Assembly: GCA_944393345.1 (NCBI GenBank)
Contig: CALXZW010000013.1
Location: 1 to 20,410 of the forward strand
Source: an uncultured Clostridia bacterium
GTDB taxonomy: Bacteria; Bacillota; Clostridia; TANB77; CAG-508
DNA length: 20,410 nt
Reading direction: 5' to 3'
The position numbers and the translations under genes were made by a program. Below the pieces are notes generated by a model that was not told where the DNA came from, searched no databases, and was given only the letters and a program-made list of their open reading frames with translations. Positions 7,076-14,406 of the stretch are shown here, in pieces; the stretch's first letter is position 1, and every line of letters begins with the position of its first letter.

Positions 7076-8599
7076 ATGGAAAATGAAACAGAAAAAAATT
7101 TTGATGCAAAACTATTATTAGTCACTACATTATTAATATCAATATGTTCAATTATATATGAACTTTTAATAAGTAGTATTAGTTCATATATACAAGGTGA
7201 TAGTATAACACAATTTTCTATTACAATAGGATTATATATGAGTGCTATGGGAATAGGATCATACTTATCAAAATTCATTAAAGAAAAGTTGTTTAATAAA
7301 TTTATATTTATAGAAATGAGTGTAGGAATACTAGGGGGATTATCTAGCTTAATATTATTTTTATCTAATATATACACCAATATATATGATTTAATAATGT
7401 ATGTACTTATAATAGCAATAGGAATTTTTGTAGGACTAGAGATACCAATACTTACAAGAATAATAGAAGAAAAACAAAGTAATGTAAGAAAAAACTTAGC
7501 AAATATCTTTACTTTTGATTACATTGGTGGACTTATAGGTTCCATTGCATTTCCATTATTATTATTTCCAAAGCTTGGTTTTGTAACAACAGCATTATTA
7601 ATAGGAAGTATAAATATAATTGTTGCATTATTAATTATAGTTAAGTATAAAGACTACATAGAACATTATAAAAAGGTTAAAAGCATATCTATTGTATGCC
7701 TAGTAACAATTGTTATATTGCTATTTACAGGGAAAATAATTACAGAAAAAATAGAAGAAGGTTTATATAGGGATGATGTAATATTAACTAAACAAACTAA
7801 ATATCAAAAAATAGTAATGACAAAACATAAAGATGATATGAGATTGTTTTTAGATGGAAATTTACAATTTAGTACAAGTGATGAATATAGATATCATGAG
7901 GCTCTAGTACATATTCCTATGATGTATGCAACATCACACAAAAAAGTTTTAATATTAGGTGGTGGAGATGGACTAGCAGCAAGAGAAGTACTTAAATATG
8001 ATGATGTAGAAGAAATTGTATTAGTAGATATAGATAAAGAAATGACAGACTTATGTGCTAATGATGAACAAATTGCTAAAATTAATGAAAATTCACTAAA
8101 AAACGAAAAAGTAAAAGTGATAAATGAAGATGCATATATTTTTGTTCAAGAAAATAAAGAAAAGTTTGATGTTATAATTATAGATTTTCCAGATCCAAAT
8201 AGTGAAGTACTAAATAAATTATATACAAATGTATTTTATAACTATATAAAATATAATTTGACAGAAAATGGCGTAATGGTATGTCAATCAACAAGTCCTT
8301 ATTATGCAAGAAAATCATTTTGGTGTATAAATAAAACAATAAAGACTCAATTTGAAACGGTAAAACCATATCATTTGCAAGTGCCATCATTTGGAGAATG
8401 GGGATTTAACTTGGCTTATAATGGAAAAAGTGAGATGGAAGATTTACAAGTTGAAACTAAGTATTTAACAAAAGAAAATATAGATTCATTATTTATTTTT
8501 GGAAAAGATGAATTAATAGATTTCGAAAAGATAGAAGAAAATAATATGTTTAAACCAACTCTTATAACATACTATAATGAAGAGGTTCAAAATTGGTAG
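7076..8599 (+). CDS. speE: Membrane-anchored spermidine synthase-like aminopropyltransferase
   Basis: 507 residues from ATG 7076. The N-terminal roughly 215 residues form several membrane helices. The C-terminal part is a spermidine synthase domain moving aminopropyl from decarboxylated AdoMet to an amine. Key motifs are intact: DGNLQFS with the conserved Gln, DEYRYHEALVH (Asp269, Tyr273, His274), GGGDG (295-299) for the nucleotide, LVDID, and IIDFPDPN (Asp370, Asp373) with both catalytic-site aspartates. Long membrane-domain SpeE proteins are a known variant. An in-frame GTG at 7061 overlaps the previous gene; I prefer ATG 7076, one base past that stop. The next gene makes the co-substrate. 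The amine acceptor is not readable; putrescine is the default, and a membrane-held acceptor is a possibility suggested by the anchor. Confidence 0.87.
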   Translation: MENETEKNFDAKLLLVTTLLISICSIIYELLISSISSYIQGDSITQFSITIGLYMSAMGIGSYLSKFIKEKLFNKFIFIEMSVGILGGLSSLILFLSNIYTNIYDLIMYVLIIAIGIFVGLEIPILTRIIEEKQSNVRKNLANIFTFDYIGGLIGSIAFPLLLFPKLGFVTTALLIGSINIIVALLIIVKYKDYIEHYKKVKSISIVCLVTIVILLFTGKIITEKIEEGLYRDDVILTKQTKYQKIVMTKHKDDMRLFLDGNLQFSTSDEYRYHEALVHIPMMYATSHKKVLILGGGDGLAAREVLKYDDVEEIVLVDIDKEMTDLCANDEQIAKINENSLKNEKVKVINEDAYIFVQENKEKFDVIIIDFPDPNSEVLNKLYTNVFYNYIKYNLTENGVMVCQSTSPYYARKSFWCINKTIKTQFETVKPYHLQVPSFGEWGFNLAYNGKSEMEDLQVETKYLTKENIDSLFIFGKDELIDFEKIEENNMFKPTLITYYNEEVQNW

Positions 8600-8612
8600 G
8601 GAGATGTAACAC

Positions 8613-8891
8613 TTGAAAGCAATTATGTACAATTATAGCAAATGGATAAAATATGAAAATGAAGAAATAATAGTACCTAGATTAGAAGAAATGATAAAAA
8701 AAAGTGGGTTTACTATAATAAAAAAAGTTGAACATTATTTTGAAGAACAAGGTTATACAGGGCTTTGGTTATTAGCAGAAAGCCATTTTGCAATACATAC
8801 TTTTCCTGAAGAAGATAAGATATATATTGAAATTTCAAGTTGTGTTAAAGAATATTTTGATAGATTTGTAAAAGAACTCGATAAATTTTAA
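8613..8891 (+). CDS. speD: S-adenosylmethionine decarboxylase proenzyme, short form
   Basis: 92 residues. It decarboxylates AdoMet to the aminopropyl donor used by the enzyme encoded just upstream. The self-processing site LAESHFAIHTFPE is present, with Ser57 as the expected pyruvoyl precursor. His62 (processing) and Cys77 (catalytic) lie 5 and 20 residues after it, the same spacing I recall for the Thermotoga/Bacillus class 1b enzymes (Ser63, His68, Cys83). It is shorter than the usual 115-130 residues, lacking the C-terminal extension. The start is TTG at 8613, supported by AGGGAG about 9 nt upstream; ATG 8625 is too far from it. It ends the operon, 13 bp after the aminopropyltransferase. 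Confidence 0.85.
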   Translation: MKAIMYNYSKWIKYENEEIIVPRLEEMIKKSGFTIIKKVEHYFEEQGYTGLWLLAESHFAIHTFPEEDKIYIEISSCVKEYFDRFVKELDKF

Positions 8892-8893
8892 GG

Positions 8894-8913
8894 TGGTAAT
8901 TATTACCATTTTA
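8894..8913 (+). terminator. Weak hairpin at the end of the polyamine operon
   Basis: TGGTAA (8894-8899) and TTACCA (8903-8908) pair around a 3-nt loop and are followed by a short T-rich run. It begins 3 bp after the AdoMet decarboxylase stop. Short for a terminator, but correctly placed. Confidence 0.4.
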
Positions 8914-9161
8914 TAAATTAAGGAAAGAATATAATACATTAGAGAGATGCTTGATGCAATATATCAAAAGATATAAGATATAACCAGTAATTTAATATGG
9001 AAATCATATTTATAAGTATATTTACGTAATTTTGAAAATAGAGTAATAACAAAGTTGGGATATATAAGGAAAAGAAGAGAAAGATCATATGTTGCAAATG
9101 TTGAGATATTAAAAGTTTCAAGTGCATAAAAAATAGTTTATATATTTAATGTAAAGGTGGA
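8914..9161. other. Non-coding or decayed stretch
   Basis: No gene is supported on either strand. The only coding-like piece is a 37-codon open frame ending at 9129 (reading ENRVITKLGYIRKRRERSYV in part) with no proper start and a stop just upstream. It looks like the tail of a decayed gene, but I cannot name it. Confidence 0.35.
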
Positions 9162-9236
9162 AATTTTTTCAGTAACCTAGTAGGATAGATTGTTCCTCTC
9201 CTAAGGGAAAGGTCGGAGGTTCCAGTCATAAATTCA
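9162..9236 (+). pseudogene. Decayed tRNA-Arg (CCU anticodon)
   Basis: An anticodon arm is intact: stem TTCCT (9193-9197), a 7-nt loop CTCCTAA (9198-9204) with anticodon CCT at 9200-9202, and stem GGGAA (9205-9209). A D-arm-like AGTAGGATAGA precedes it, and a variable region with the T-arm start GGAGGTTCCAGT (9215-9226) follows. However, the 3' side of the T stem reads CATAA instead of CCTCC, the D stem is mismatched, and no acceptor stem pairs. This is a remnant, not a working tRNA. tRNA genes are common integration targets, so it may mark the scar of an integrated element. Confidence 0.55.
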
Positions 9237-9328
9237 AAATAATGAAAAATATTTGTAAAAATGATTATCAAAAAATACTAAAAGTTTTTTTAAAAAATGA
9301 CAAAGAATAAAAATATAGGTGGCATGTA

Positions 9329-10243
9329 ATGGAAAAAAAGAATTTACCAGTAAAAGTGGAAAAAAAGTATCTTGTTGAAGATATAAAAAATAAGGCAAAA
9401 AAAGGTGCTAAAATCTTAGGAAGTACATTGGGACTAGCAGGTTGCTCAATAGCAACTGCAATTTCAGCTGGTTTTGCACCAATATTAATAGCACCAGCAT
9501 TGATAGGTGGAGCTTTTTGCGCTCAAAAGTTGTTAAATAATACAGTCAATAAAACTTTTAAAGATTTAGCTTTTATAACTGCAAAGCATGGAAAAAGTAT
9601 AAAGATTTTTCAAGATGCAACACGATTTGATATAACAAGTAAGATGAGGGGATTTTCGAATATTGAAAAAGCAGCTTTCATGCAAATGCAAACTATAATA
9701 GGTGTATCAAAATTTCCATCACATGATAAATATGGAAATGAGATAGTTTATGAAACTGATACTCATGGGATAAATCAAAAAACATTTAGGAAATTGCAAG
9801 AATTAGGATATATAAAAGATTATGAAGAAAGCTTTAAAAAGAATACAAGATTAATATTACCTAAAGTTGCATTTGGCAATTTTAAAGAACTAAATAAAAT
9901 GGTTAAAATATATAATATCAAATTTAGTTTGACAGGAAAAGCTGTTGATTTAGAAGATGAAAATCTAAGAAGATATTTCCCAATGGTATTTGGAACAAAA
10001 AAAGGAATTATTGCTAGTAAGGGATATAATTTTACAAGAGAAGAAGATTCAAGTCTTACTATAGAATATAAACCTGAGCAACCATATATAAAAGAAAAAA
10101 ATAAAAGAAGAACAAGAGAAGGAATATTAAAGAGAGTAAGAAAAGGGGCTCCATCGTTAGAAGAGCAAAAAATATATATACAAGAAATACAAGAAGGACA
10201 ACAAAAAAGACAAACAAGAGATATCAAAGAGATCGTTAAATGA
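9329..10243 (+). CDS. Unrecognised protein with a hydrophobic N-terminal region
   Basis: 304 residues; I do not recognise the family. A lysine-rich start (about 1-28) is followed by a Gly/Ala-rich hydrophobic hairpin (about 30-68) that could be two membrane helices or a membrane-inserting segment. A mixed alpha/beta middle (about 75-230) contains FQDATRFDITSKMRGFSNIEKAAF and HGINQKTFRKLQELGYIKDYEE, the latter shaped like a winged-helix recognition segment. The C-terminus from about 235 is highly basic and charged, rich in Lys, Arg and Glu. The start has AGGTGG at 9317-9322. It stands alone, 90 bp after a tRNA remnant and before decayed DNA, so it may be mobile-element cargo. Composition resembles the surrounding chromosome. 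Confidence 0.6.
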   Translation: MEKKNLPVKVEKKYLVEDIKNKAKKGAKILGSTLGLAGCSIATAISAGFAPILIAPALIGGAFCAQKLLNNTVNKTFKDLAFITAKHGKSIKIFQDATRFDITSKMRGFSNIEKAAFMQMQTIIGVSKFPSHDKYGNEIVYETDTHGINQKTFRKLQELGYIKDYEESFKKNTRLILPKVAFGNFKELNKMVKIYNIKFSLTGKAVDLEDENLRRYFPMVFGTKKGIIASKGYNFTREEDSSLTIEYKPEQPYIKEKNKRRTREGILKRVRKGAPSLEEQKIYIQEIQEGQQKRQTRDIKEIVK

Positions 10244-10380
10244 AGTGGTCATAACGAGGTTGTCTCAAAAGCAGTTAGATTGGATTTAGGTCAAGCTTTT
10301 AGATAAGTATATAGAAGAAATGCGGTTGATAAATGATATTATGTTATTAAAAAAAATAATTATAAGTGGGAACATTTTCC
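10244..10380. other. Short gene-free stretch
   Basis: Stops occur in all frames and I recognise no RNA or regulatory motif. It leads into a decayed glycosyltransferase fragment. Confidence 0.4.
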
Positions 10381-10497
10381 GTTTAAGATTAACACTTTCT
10401 TATGCTAAAAATAGATATCATGGAGATGCTTTTTGTTTATAAAGCAATTATGATGGCAGAAATACCTACTAAGGCAAGAAATAGTAGTATATGGAAA
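10381..10497 (+). pseudogene. Remnant of a GT2 glycosyltransferase gene
   Basis: Reading from about 10381 gives a frame with KNRYHGDA, matching ENRYYEDV of the intact GT2 gene. A 2-bp loss then shifts the frame, and VYKAIMMAE continues in the other frame, matching VYKAVMKVQ. A 17-nt run (10429-10445) is identical to 4146-4162 in the intact gene. There is no start, no donor-binding domain and no room for one. It is probably the C-terminal scrap of a glycosyltransferase, either a duplicate of the gene at 3609 or a relative. Confidence 0.45.
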
Positions 10498-10630
10498 CAC
10501 AGCAGTAGAAGTTATCAATAATAAAGTAGATAATAACAAAGAGAATATTGGCTTAATAAATTCTAAAGGAGACAGACCAACTAATGACGAAATAGAAATT
10601 AGAAGAAGATATAAGAAATTTAAAATATAG
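10463..10630 (+). pseudogene. Start-less coding-like remnant
   Basis: An open frame of about 55 codons ends with TAG at 10628. Its end reads NSKGDRPTNDEIEIRRRYKK, which looks like real protein, and its stop abuts the ribosome binding site of the next gene as in an operon. No ATG, GTG or TTG exists in frame and a stop lies just before it, so it is probably the tail of a disrupted gene. Confidence 0.35.
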
Positions 10631-10646
10631 GAGGAGGGAATTAATT

Positions 10647-10943
10647 ATGAGCGAAGAAGATTATAAGAGAAAAGCAGACATTGCAATATATGGAATGCAA
10701 CGATTAATAGAAACATTAGAAGATATGTTAAAAAAATGGTTAGATAGCCAATACGCTGATACTGATATTGGACAAGATATGATCCAAACATTAGAAGAAC
10801 AAATTAAAGAAGCTAAAGCTGAGAAAGAAGCCTATGAGCAATATAAGGTTACAGGCGTTTTTATAACAAGACAAGCAAGAAAATTATTACAAAACAAGCA
10901 AAAACATAATTTAGAAAATGATAAAGACGATGAAGAAAGATGA
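10647..10943 (+). CDS. Unrecognised small, charged, helical protein
   Basis: 98 residues, no signal peptide or membrane span. The sequence is almost entirely charged and helix-forming, for example LIETLEDMLKKWLDSQ and MIQTLEEQIKEAKAEKEA. This suggests a helical hairpin or short coiled coil, ending in an acidic tail (ENDKDDEER). A central VTGVFITRQARKLL is the most distinctive part. A strong GAGGAGGG site (10631-10638) lies 8 nt before ATG 10647 and directly after the stop of a decayed reading frame. I do not recognise the family and assign no function. It may be phage- or element-derived, given the neighbouring remnants. Confidence 0.6.
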   Translation: MSEEDYKRKADIAIYGMQRLIETLEDMLKKWLDSQYADTDIGQDMIQTLEEQIKEAKAEKEAYEQYKVTGVFITRQARKLLQNKQKHNLENDKDDEER

Positions 10944-10947
10944 AAAA

Positions 10948-11064
10948 ATGTAAATTGTGAAATAGAACTAATAAAAAATTCAAGATATGATTAACTGATG
11001 TTAATTATTTTACTAAAATCACAGATTAGCCTTAAAATTTGAATTTACATGTTGTATTTTTTTT
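10948..11064 (+). terminator. Nested inverted repeats ending in a T-run
   Basis: ATGTAAATT (10948-10956) pairs with AATTTACAT (11042-11050). Inside it CTAAT (10968-10972) pairs with ATTAG (11025-11029), and inside that ATTAAC (10990-10995) pairs with GTTAAT (11000-11005). An eight- or nine-base T-run follows at about 11056. The inner hairpin alone could end transcription of the small gene upstream; the nested whole looks more like a small structured RNA. Seen by eye only. Confidence 0.35.
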
Positions 11065-11263
11065 ATCAATTTAACTTGGCATTTTTTATATTAAATCCAT
11101 ATTTGATTTTATAAAAAATATATTAATAGTTTAAAAATATGAAATTTATTACCAAATCCGTGTAAAACCACTTTATGTTTGCAAAAATCACAAAAAAGTT
11201 TAATAAATTATATGAATTTTTGCTCAATAGAGTAATTTTTAATCGGCCACAAAGGGAGGAAAA
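11065..11263. promoter_or_regulatory. Upstream region of uvrB with a possible promoter
   Basis: The best promoter shape is TTTGCA (11178-11183), a 17-nt spacer and TAATAA (11201-11206). It matches only moderately. I looked for a Gram-positive LexA box of the GAAC-N4-GTTC type and found none, so SOS control is not visible. GGGAGG at 11254-11259 is a good ribosome binding site for the ATG at 11264. Confidence 0.3.
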
Positions 11264-13223
11264 ATGTTTAATTTAGTATCGGATTATAAGCCAACAGGAG
11301 ACCAACCAAAGGCAATAGAATATTTATCAAATGGAATAGAAGAAGGTAAAAAATTCCAGACACTTCTAGGGGTTACAGGCTCTCGGAAAAACTTTTACAA
11401 TGGCAAATATTATACAAAAAGTACAGAAACCAACACTTGTTTTAGCACATAATAAAACACTTGCTGGGCAACTTTATAGCGAATTCAAAGAGTTTTTTCC
11501 AAATAACAATGTTGAGTACTTCGTTAGCTATTATGATTATTACCAACCTGAAAGCTATATTCCATCAACAGATACATATATAGAAAAAGATTCATCTATA
11601 AATGATGAAATAGATAAATTAAGACATTCCGCAACATTGTCTTTATTTGAAACAAAAGATGTTATAATTGTTGCTTCAGTTTCATGTATATATGGATTAG
11701 GAGATCCTGTTGACTATCAAGAAATGATGTTATCTTTAAGGCCTGGTATGCAAAAATCTAGAGATCAAGTATTAAAGAAATTAATATCAATGCAATACAT
11801 AAGAAATGAAATAGATTTTAAAAGAGGAACATTTAGAGCCAAAGGTGATATTGTAGAAATTTATCCGTCAGACCAATCAGAATCTGCAGTTAGAGTTGAA
11901 TTTTGGGGAGATGAAATAGAAAAAATATCAGAAATAAATCCATTGACAGGAAAAACAATAGGAGGAAGAAAACATATATTAATATCACCAGCTTCACATT
12001 ATGTAACAACTAGAGATAAGATGGAAAGAGCAATAGTTACAATAGAACAAGAGTTAGAAGAAAGAGTAAAGTATTTCAAATCACAAAACAAATTAATAGA
12101 AGCACAAAGAATAGAAGAGAGAACAAATTTTGATATTGAAATGATGAAAGAAACTGGATTTTGTTCAGGAATTGAAAATTACTCTAGACACATAAGTGGT
12201 AGAGAGCCAGGTAGTAGACCGTATACATTATTTGATTATTTTCCAGATGATTTTTTATTACTAATAGATGAATCACATGCGACAATTCCACAAGTTAGAG
12301 CAATGTATAATGGGGATAGAGCAAGAAAAGAATCCTTAGTAAATTATGGATTTAGATTACCTTCAGCATTCGATAATAGACCTTTAAAATTTGAAGAATT
12401 TGAAAAGATGATTAATCAAGTTATTTTTGTTAGTGCAACACCAGCAGATTATGAAAAAGAGCATAGTAAGGAGAATGTAGTAGAACAAATTATTAGACCA
12501 ACAGGTCTATTAGATCCAAAAATTGAAGTAAAACCTGTAACGAATCAGATAGATGATTTATTAGAGCAAATAAGAATAAGAGTAGAAAAAAAAGAAAGAG
12601 TTTTAGTAACAACATTAACTAAAAAAATGGCGGAAGATTTAACGTCATATTTGCAAAGTTTAGATATAAAAGTAAATTATATGCACTCAGACACGAAAGC
12701 ATTAGAAAGAATGGAAATTATAAGAAACTTACGTTTAGGAGAATTTGATGTATTAGTTGGAATAAATCTTTTAAGAGAAGGGTTAGATATACCAGAAGTG
12801 TCATTAGTCGCAATTTTAGATGCAGATAAAGAAGGGTTCTTACGTTCAGAAAGATCATTAATTCAAACAATAGGGAGAGCCGCTAGAAATACTAATGGAA
12901 CTGTTATAATGTATGCAGACGAACTTACAGAATCGATGGAAAAAGCAATATCAGAAACTAATAGAAGAAGGAGAATACAACAAGAATATAATAAAGAACA
13001 TCATATAACTCCAAAAACAATAAATAAATCTGTAAGAGATACAATAAAAGTGACAACAGTAGAAGATATTGGAATAGAATATAAATTAGAAAATGAAGAA
13101 GATATAAAAGAAACAATTAAAAAATTAACTGATGAAATGCTTGAATATGCAAGTAATATGGAATTTGAAAAAGCAGCAGAATTGAGAGATAAAATTAAAG
13201 AATTAGAAAAAATAATTGAATAA
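11264..13223 (+). pseudogene. uvrB: UvrB excinuclease subunit, frameshifted in the Walker A motif
   Basis: UvrB is the damage-verifying helicase subunit of nucleotide excision repair. Reading starts at ATG 11264 (NLVSDYKPTGDQPKAIEYL) and reaches GVTGS, where an extra C at 11384 shifts the frame. Removing that base restores GVTGSGKTFTMANI and a single frame of about 652 residues, normal for UvrB. Everything downstream is intact: the beta-hairpin (YFVSYYDYYQPESYIPSTDTY), LLIDESH, VSATPADYE, LLREGLDIPE, QTIGRAARN and the C-terminal UVR domain that contacts UvrC. Without correction the cell would make a 62-residue fragment, or from internal ATG 11400 a 607-residue protein lacking the ATP-binding lysine. 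A sequencing error is possible; otherwise the gene is a recent null. No uvrA or uvrC lies beside it. Confidence 0.9.
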
Positions 13224-13263
13224 AATTTTAGATGAATCTCCAATTTAAAGAAAGGATAAAATT

Positions 13264-14382
13264 ATGGAAGTAGTATTATATATAATAATAGCTTTTATAT
13301 GTTTAATATTACCACTAATATTAACCTTATTAAATATAATAAATTTATTTAAAAATAAAAAAATAAAAGAGAATTTAATAGATATTATGACATTTTTATT
13401 AGGAATAGGTTTAACATTTTTATTATATTTTATGTATGGTTTTTTAGATTATGATCAAAGCTTGAATCTAGGAGGAATGGAAATAGATGTACATAGTCCA
13501 ATAGCATCATGGAGTTATCCAACGGTTTTAACAATATTTTTATTAGGAATTATATCATATTGTTTAATAAGAGTGAAAAAATTAAAATTACCACCATTAA
13601 TAATTGTATTTGCAATGTCTGGAATTTTTATATGTTCTGTATATATGGTGATTTTTATAATTCAACTAAGTAATAATTTGATAGAATTATCATTTTATGG
13701 GATACCATATTTAATAATATTTCCTATTAACTATATATTATGTAGCATACGAGCAGAAATAGATGTTATAAAAAGATATAAAGAAAAGAATATAGAAGAA
13801 AAAGAGTATAGTAATAAATTTTTAAAAAAATGTAACAAAATGCTTTATAACATAAATAATTGGCCTGTAATTGCAATAATTCTATCAATACCTATCGCTA
13901 TAATATTAATGTGTATTTTAATATTATTTGGTCAAAGACCAGATGAAGCAATAAAGGCATTTTTAGAGACAAGTGATTGGACTTTATCTACCAAAATATC
14001 TCCGCCACCAGTAATATATGATGGACATTATTTATGTACTGTTTCACTAAGAGGACATAAACAAATAGTAAAACCTATTAGAATGGGAATAAGAAGAGGA
14101 GAAAAAATTGTAGTAAATAGACAATTATGTATAGCAAATGCTTTTGAAGATTTAATACAAGAAAAATTACCTAAAATTCATCATTTCATAAGATATATTT
14201 ATGATAAATATGGCTATCCATTATCTAAACATATAAATACTGCAGTTCAAGCTGATATAATATATATAATAATGAAACCTTTAGAATGGATATTTTTATT
14301 AATATTATATATGTTTGATGAAAAGCCAGAAAACAGAATTGCTATACAATATATAGGAGAAAAAGTAAACTTTGAACTTTAA
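13264..14382 (+). CDS. Polytopic membrane protein, DUF6688-like
   Basis: 372 residues. About five or six hydrophobic helices lie in the first 170 residues, and another near 200-222. The conserved-looking domain follows: FGQRPDEAIKAFLETSDWTL, then PPVIYDGHYLCTVSLRGH and RRGEKIVVNRQLCIANAFED (about residues 223-300). This pattern matches what I remember as DUF6688, a family of unknown function in Bacteroidota and Bacillota. The tail has one more hydrophobic stretch. It starts 40 bp after uvrB with an AAAGAAAGG site and is probably co-transcribed. The final codons (FEL, stop) are contributed by palindromic repeat copy B. No enzymatic residues can be assigned. Confidence 0.7.
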   Translation: MEVVLYIIIAFICLILPLILTLLNIINLFKNKKIKENLIDIMTFLLGIGLTFLLYFMYGFLDYDQSLNLGGMEIDVHSPIASWSYPTVLTIFLLGIISYCLIRVKKLKLPPLIIVFAMSGIFICSVYMVIFIIQLSNNLIELSFYGIPYLIIFPINYILCSIRAEIDVIKRYKEKNIEEKEYSNKFLKKCNKMLYNINNWPVIAIILSIPIAIILMCILILFGQRPDEAIKAFLETSDWTLSTKISPPPVIYDGHYLCTVSLRGHKQIVKPIRMGIRRGEKIVVNRQLCIANAFEDLIQEKLPKIHHFIRYIYDKYGYPLSKHINTAVQADIIYIIMKPLEWIFLLILYMFDEKPENRIAIQYIGEKVNFEL

Positions 14383-14405
14383 GGACTGCCCCTAAAGTTC
14401 AAAGT
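14369..14405. terminator. Bidirectional terminator / palindromic repeat, copy B
   Basis: ACTTTGAACTTTA (14369-14381) and its exact reverse complement (14393-14405) make a 13-bp stem around AGGACTGCCCC. It lies between two convergent genes and has A/T-rich flanks on both sides, so it can terminate both. The core 14372-14402 matches copies A and C. The plus-strand gene ends inside the left arm and the minus-strand gene ends 2 bp past the right arm. Confidence 0.65.
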
Positions 14406-14406
14406 T

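Noticed and set aside
6549..7109. Minus-strand 186-codon open frame
   Set aside because: It is the antisense shadow of two DUF350 genes; its hydrophobic, Ile/Pro-rich translation mirrors AT-rich membrane-protein codons and it has no ribosome binding site.
8939..9127. Minus-strand 62-codon hydrophobic frame
   Set aside because: Leu/Ile/Tyr-only composition is what AT-rich non-coding DNA gives; no ribosome binding site, no recognisable motif.
11384..11390. Programmed ribosomal frameshift in uvrB
   Set aside because: No slippery heptamer or stimulatory structure is visible, and uvrB is not known to use one; mutation or sequencing error is simpler.
11400..13223. Separate shorter UvrB-like gene starting at the internal ATG
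   Set aside because: The ATG encodes the Met of FTMANI just after Walker A, it has no ribosome binding site, and the upstream frame supplies the correct N-terminus; one frameshifted gene explains both frames.
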